A stretch of DNA of 22,583 bases from Mycoemilia scoparia (taxonomy: Eukaryota > Kickxellomycota > Kickxellomycetes > Kickxellales > Kickxellaceae). The stretch covers positions 1 to 22,583 of the forward strand of contig JANBPU010000257.1 of assembly GCA_027575805.1 (NCBI GenBank). Direction: 5' to 3'. Made by a program: the position numbers and the translations under genes. Below, in pieces: positions 19,818 to 22,583 of the stretch. Each line of letters begins with the position of its first letter. The first letter of the stretch is position 1. A model generated the notes under the pieces. It did no database searches, was not told the DNA's origin, and worked only from the letters and a program-made list of their open reading frames with translations.

Positions 19818-19828
19818 TATATAAATAG
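19818..19828 (+). promoter_or_regulatory. TATA box of the hexokinase-like gene
   Basis: TATATAAATAG sits about 100 bp before the ATG at 19927, a normal distance for a fungal TATA promoter. The leader between them is rich in C, A and T without an upstream ATG close to the start. Confidence 0.6.
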
Positions 19829-19926
19829 CTGGGGTCACAACTTCTCCACAAAAAGCTTCATTAGTTTCAAACACAACCATTTTCTTTGTTTTTCATACAC
19901 GGCATACATATACAAACATCTTCAAA

Positions 19927-21360
19927 ATGAACTCTATTAAGGATCTCTCCGAATCACAGATTGCATTCATCGAGAATGTAAAGGAGGAATTTGAACTTCC
20001 TTTGGACAGGCTGGTCCAGACCACCATAAGACTCCAAAAGTCAAAGGAGTCTTGCTCTCCTCGTTATCCACACAAGACCAACCTCCGTGTACCAAACTTC
20101 CACAACAGAAACGTCTACTTGTCGCCTCCTCATTCTCACTACTACCTCGGCATCTCCATCAGCAATGCTGGTCGGGAATGCAGACTATCATGCCTTCAGA
20201 AGCGCAAGGATGGTTCTACCCAAGAAATCAAGAGCGTCGTCCCTATCGAAAGCAGCAATACAAACTACGTCGAATGCATAGTCGATGGCTTGGACTGCTT
20301 CCTCTCAAACAATAACATCGAACCCACAACCATTCAGCCAGTTCTGCCTCTCAGTCTTTCTATCTGCTACCCAGTTTCCAACACCGAGTCCGACTGCAGC
20401 GATCCTTGCGATTCCAACATAAGTTGCAATGGATGCAAGGAGCGCACCAACCTTCCCTACGACCGCAGCCAAGATTTGGCTAGATATCTCAATGATGCCT
20501 TGATCAGAACTAACATGCCTGTTCGCCTCACAAGCATTTGCAATAATGCTGAGGCCATTCTAACTGCCAGCAACCATCAAAACAACAACCAGGTAATGGC
20601 TACTGTCGTTTTAAACTCGGGTATCAACGTCGCCTACTTTGCTCCTCAGAGCGATGATGAGACTAACAGCAAAGATGGTAGAGCCATGGTAAACACTGAA
20701 GTCGGAAACTTTGGTAATGACAGCCATGTGCTTCCCTGCACACGCTGGGACCAGTCCCTTCTTCGCGAATCAGCCCGTCCCAACGAAAGACACCTAGAAA
20801 AGCTTATTGGTGGACAATACCTTGGAGAATTGGTCCGCATCGTCTTATTGGACAGTATTGACCAGGGACTCTTGCCAAGCATCAAGTCGCCTATTTTCGA
20901 ACTCGATATTCCATACAACTTCCACACCGACTATATGGGTGAAATAATCAATGATGAGTCCAGTGGTCTTTACACCATCAGATCGATGTTCAAGAATACT
21001 TTCCAAGTTCTTGACTTGTCTACTGCTGACGCTCTCGTTGTCAAGTCCATTTGCCAGCTTGTCACTGTTCGCGCTGCCAAGCTTTCTGGCTGTGTTATGG
21101 CCTTTGCTTCTTTACAAGCCTATATCTCTGCCAACACTTCTTCCAAGACTAATAACGACGTCGGGGCAGAGCTCAAGAGACCCACTACAATCAACCTCTG
21201 CGGCCATGTCTTTGATCTTAACGACACTTTCCTAAATGTAGCTCAGGCTACAATGAGAGCAATTCTCGAAAATCTTGACGCCTCTCCAGTTAACGTCATT
21301 AAAAATTCCCCAAGCTCTGCTGTTCTTGGCGCTGCCTTGCTTTCAGTTTATGCTCCATAA
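19927..21360 (+). CDS. Hexokinase-family protein, probably non-catalytic
   Basis: A single-exon, 477-residue protein, the usual hexokinase length. Family features that remain are the stretch before the catalytic site (DLARYLNDALIRTNMPVRLTS, 183-203), MVNTEVGNFG (254-263, matching NTEWGAFGD with Glu258), LPCTRWD, ERHLEKLIGGQYLGELVRIV (287-306), TVRAAKLSG and a C-terminal GAALLSVYA. Key positions are altered. The catalytic Asp of the VND motif is Asn207 (ICNNAEA). The phosphate-1 motif DLGGTNFR is replaced by GISISNAGRECR (75-86), the GTGTN/GTGVN motif by NSGIN (230-234), the glucose-binding TKGF segment by a Cys-rich CNGCKERT, and the adenosine motif DGSG by NSPSSA. The frame is intact and uses many C-ending codons, unlike its surroundings, so it is expressed and selected, not a pseudogene. 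Filamentous fungi have non-catalytic hexokinase homologues that act in nutrient regulation (Aspergillus XprF/HxkC types); a like role is inference. Convergent with Dad1. Confidence 0.9.
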   Translation: MNSIKDLSESQIAFIENVKEEFELPLDRLVQTTIRLQKSKESCSPRYPHKTNLRVPNFHNRNVYLSPPHSHYYLGISISNAGRECRLSCLQKRKDGSTQEIKSVVPIESSNTNYVECIVDGLDCFLSNNNIEPTTIQPVLPLSLSICYPVSNTESDCSDPCDSNISCNGCKERTNLPYDRSQDLARYLNDALIRTNMPVRLTSICNNAEAILTASNHQNNNQVMATVVLNSGINVAYFAPQSDDETNSKDGRAMVNTEVGNFGNDSHVLPCTRWDQSLLRESARPNERHLEKLIGGQYLGELVRIVLLDSIDQGLLPSIKSPIFELDIPYNFHTDYMGEIINDESSGLYTIRSMFKNTFQVLDLSTADALVVKSICQLVTVRAAKLSGCVMAFASLQAYISANTSSKTNNDVGAELKRPTTINLCGHVFDLNDTFLNVAQATMRAILENLDASPVNVIKNSPSSAVLGAALLSVYAP

Positions 21361-21595
21361 TTTCGCTTTTGACTTTTTTTAGATTAGCGGCTTATCATTA
21401 TTATCCCTACTATCCCTCAATCTATTTTTGCATTTTCTCATACAATTATCTAATTAAACAAGCTTTTTAACCAAACTTTCCGCTTTCCCCACAAAAATAT
21501 TATATCTGTGCTTATTTGAAATTAATCCAGTCCTACTACTATTAATACAAACAATTTTCAGTCAAAACTAGTATACATTATTTATGTATTGAATA

Positions 21596-22164
21596 TTAAT
21601 GTTTGGAGTAACTCAGTTCATCGTCATCATTATCAGAGTGGCAATGGCCATTACCACCGGTTTGGATATCATAAGTGTCGTCTTCTAGGTGACTGCTGCT
21701 AAATTGATCAGCTTCTTGATTATCCACATCCTGGTCTTCTTCACCATTTTCTTCATAGTCATCATCGACTGACTCGTGTGGTGGTGCAATAATCGTTCCA
21801 AACTCTTTCCACAGTTCTGCAATTTTGTCAAACTGACTTCCAAGCAACACTGCCGATTCGAGATTACGCACAAGTTGATTCATGCCCTTTATAGACGCCT
21901 CGAGGTCCTAATTATGAATAATATCAAAATAAAAATTAATTTTCATCGCTCATATTCTTAAAGACACTACACACAATAATGCCAACCGGTCATATTTGAA
22001 TTTTGTTAAATTTTTTATACCTGAGAAATTCCAGAAATCAATTTGTCTCTCTCCTTTTCATATTGGGTTTTATTGCCATAGGCTCCTGTTGTTGTATTGT
22101 TAGTATTGTTGTTAGAAGCCCAATTAGAGGCAGTATTCGAACTAATAGTATAAGTTCTGTCCAT
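21596..22164 (-). CDS. DAD1: DASH complex subunit Dad1
   Basis: Two exons on the minus strand: 22164-22021 (48 codons) and 21907-21596, with a 113-bp GT-AG intron (donor GTATAA, acceptor AATTAG), giving 151 residues. Residues 1-34 are Asn/Thr/Ser-rich. The Dad1 core starts at YEKERDKLISGIS, continues DLEASIKGMNQLVRNLES, and closes with LLGSQFDKIAELWKEFG (about 35-90), matching the family pattern of FE.ER..LI, N.LNRNLE and V..LW..FE. Dad1 belongs to the ten-subunit DASH/Dam1 ring that couples kinetochores to microtubules and is a fungal hallmark. The C-terminal 60 residues form an acidic Asp/Glu/Ser tail that typical Dad1 (about 90-110 residues) lacks. Confidence 0.85.
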
Positions 22165-22443
22165 ATCTAGCTAATCAGTGTGTTGGTTGGTTTAGTATTT
22201 GTATTTTGTGTATAGTTGTGAATATTGATGTAAATTGTTAAGAAAAAAAATAGATATTTTCAAAAGCAAAACAACCATGCCTTTCGCTTGAGCTTTGTTT
22301 AAAGAACGAGATTCGAAAAGTAAACAAATAAATTTGATTAGAACTATCTTGATCAAGAGGAATGGCTAACTCATTGAGCACTCCATTGCCTCAAATATTA
22401 ATGCTTGTAATACAGTTTTTTTTTAGAATATCATTTAAAAAGT
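22165..22443. other. Dad1 upstream region, no gene
   Basis: AT-rich stretch upstream of the Dad1 start, with a 'gtgtgttggttggtttag' leader region on the plus strand. Nothing else supportable before the terminal repeat. Confidence 0.45.
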
Positions 22444-22583
22444 ACCAGAATAAACTTTGAAACGCCATTCAATAATTAGTGGTACTCTTGTAGAACTGTA
22501 TTGCTAATGTGTTAATTTGCAGAAAATGAATGAGATAAGCATTTGATTTCCATTTGATGGGATTTTGGATACATGCTCAGACA
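22444..22583. repeat. Right-end copy of inverted terminal repeat
   Basis: Reverse complement of the left-end repeat: perfect over the outermost 77 bases, about 95 percent over 113, then patchy to about 140. Confidence 0.85.

Noticed and set aside
20052..20315. Alternative-frame ORFs inside the hexokinase-like gene
   Set aside because: They overlap the 477-residue frame that has clear family motifs.
1..22583. The whole window as a giant transposon with terminal inverted repeats
   Set aside because: No transposase or recombinase was seen, the genes are ordinary host types, and the identity break at exactly base 78 is better explained by assembly. Kept only as an alternative.

Overview
The window looks like nuclear DNA of an AT-rich fungus. 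The evidence is short GT-AG introns (about 80-160 bp, often with a CTAAC-like branch point) and a fungal-type gene set: a monocarboxylate-type MFS transporter, a USE1 SNARE, a Mei2-like RNA-binding protein, a hexokinase-family protein and the DASH kinetochore subunit Dad1. I cannot place it to genus. An early-diverging lineage is possible but unproven. All calls come from reading the sequence, with no database search.

Layout. The left half (about 1-11,250) is gene-poor and rich in short inverted-repeat elements. I count nine copies of one MITE-like family that inserts at TA, four copies of a second TIR family and three of a third, with one clear nested insertion that preserves its empty site. 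No gene was recognised between the left end and the tRNA. One tRNA-Asn(GTT) gene lies on the minus strand at 10961-11034, between two MITE copies. The right half (11,495-22,164) is gene-dense and has no MITE copies: MFS transporter (-), an unresolved coding-like stretch at about 13,755-14,445, USE1 (+, six exons), Mei2-like (-, ten or more exons), a hexokinase-like protein (+, one exon) and Dad1 (-, two exons).

The genes are ordinary housekeeping or regulatory types and do not form an obvious pathway. USE1 acts in Golgi-to-ER retrograde fusion, Dad1 at kinetochores, Mei2-like proteins in meiotic RNA control, and the MFS protein in transport. The hexokinase-family protein has kept the fold-defining C-terminal motifs but lost the catalytic Asp (now Asn207) and the phosphate-binding glycine motifs. 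It is most likely a non-catalytic, possibly regulatory, hexokinase homologue.

The two window ends are inverted copies of each other. The first 77 bases match the reverse complement of the last 77 exactly, diverge at base 78, and remain similar to about base 140. An exact match of 77 that breaks at once is what a de Bruijn assembler with k=77 leaves at a branching repeat vertex. I therefore read the ends as two copies of a dispersed repeat bounding a contig, not as proof of a giant transposon, although the latter is not excluded.
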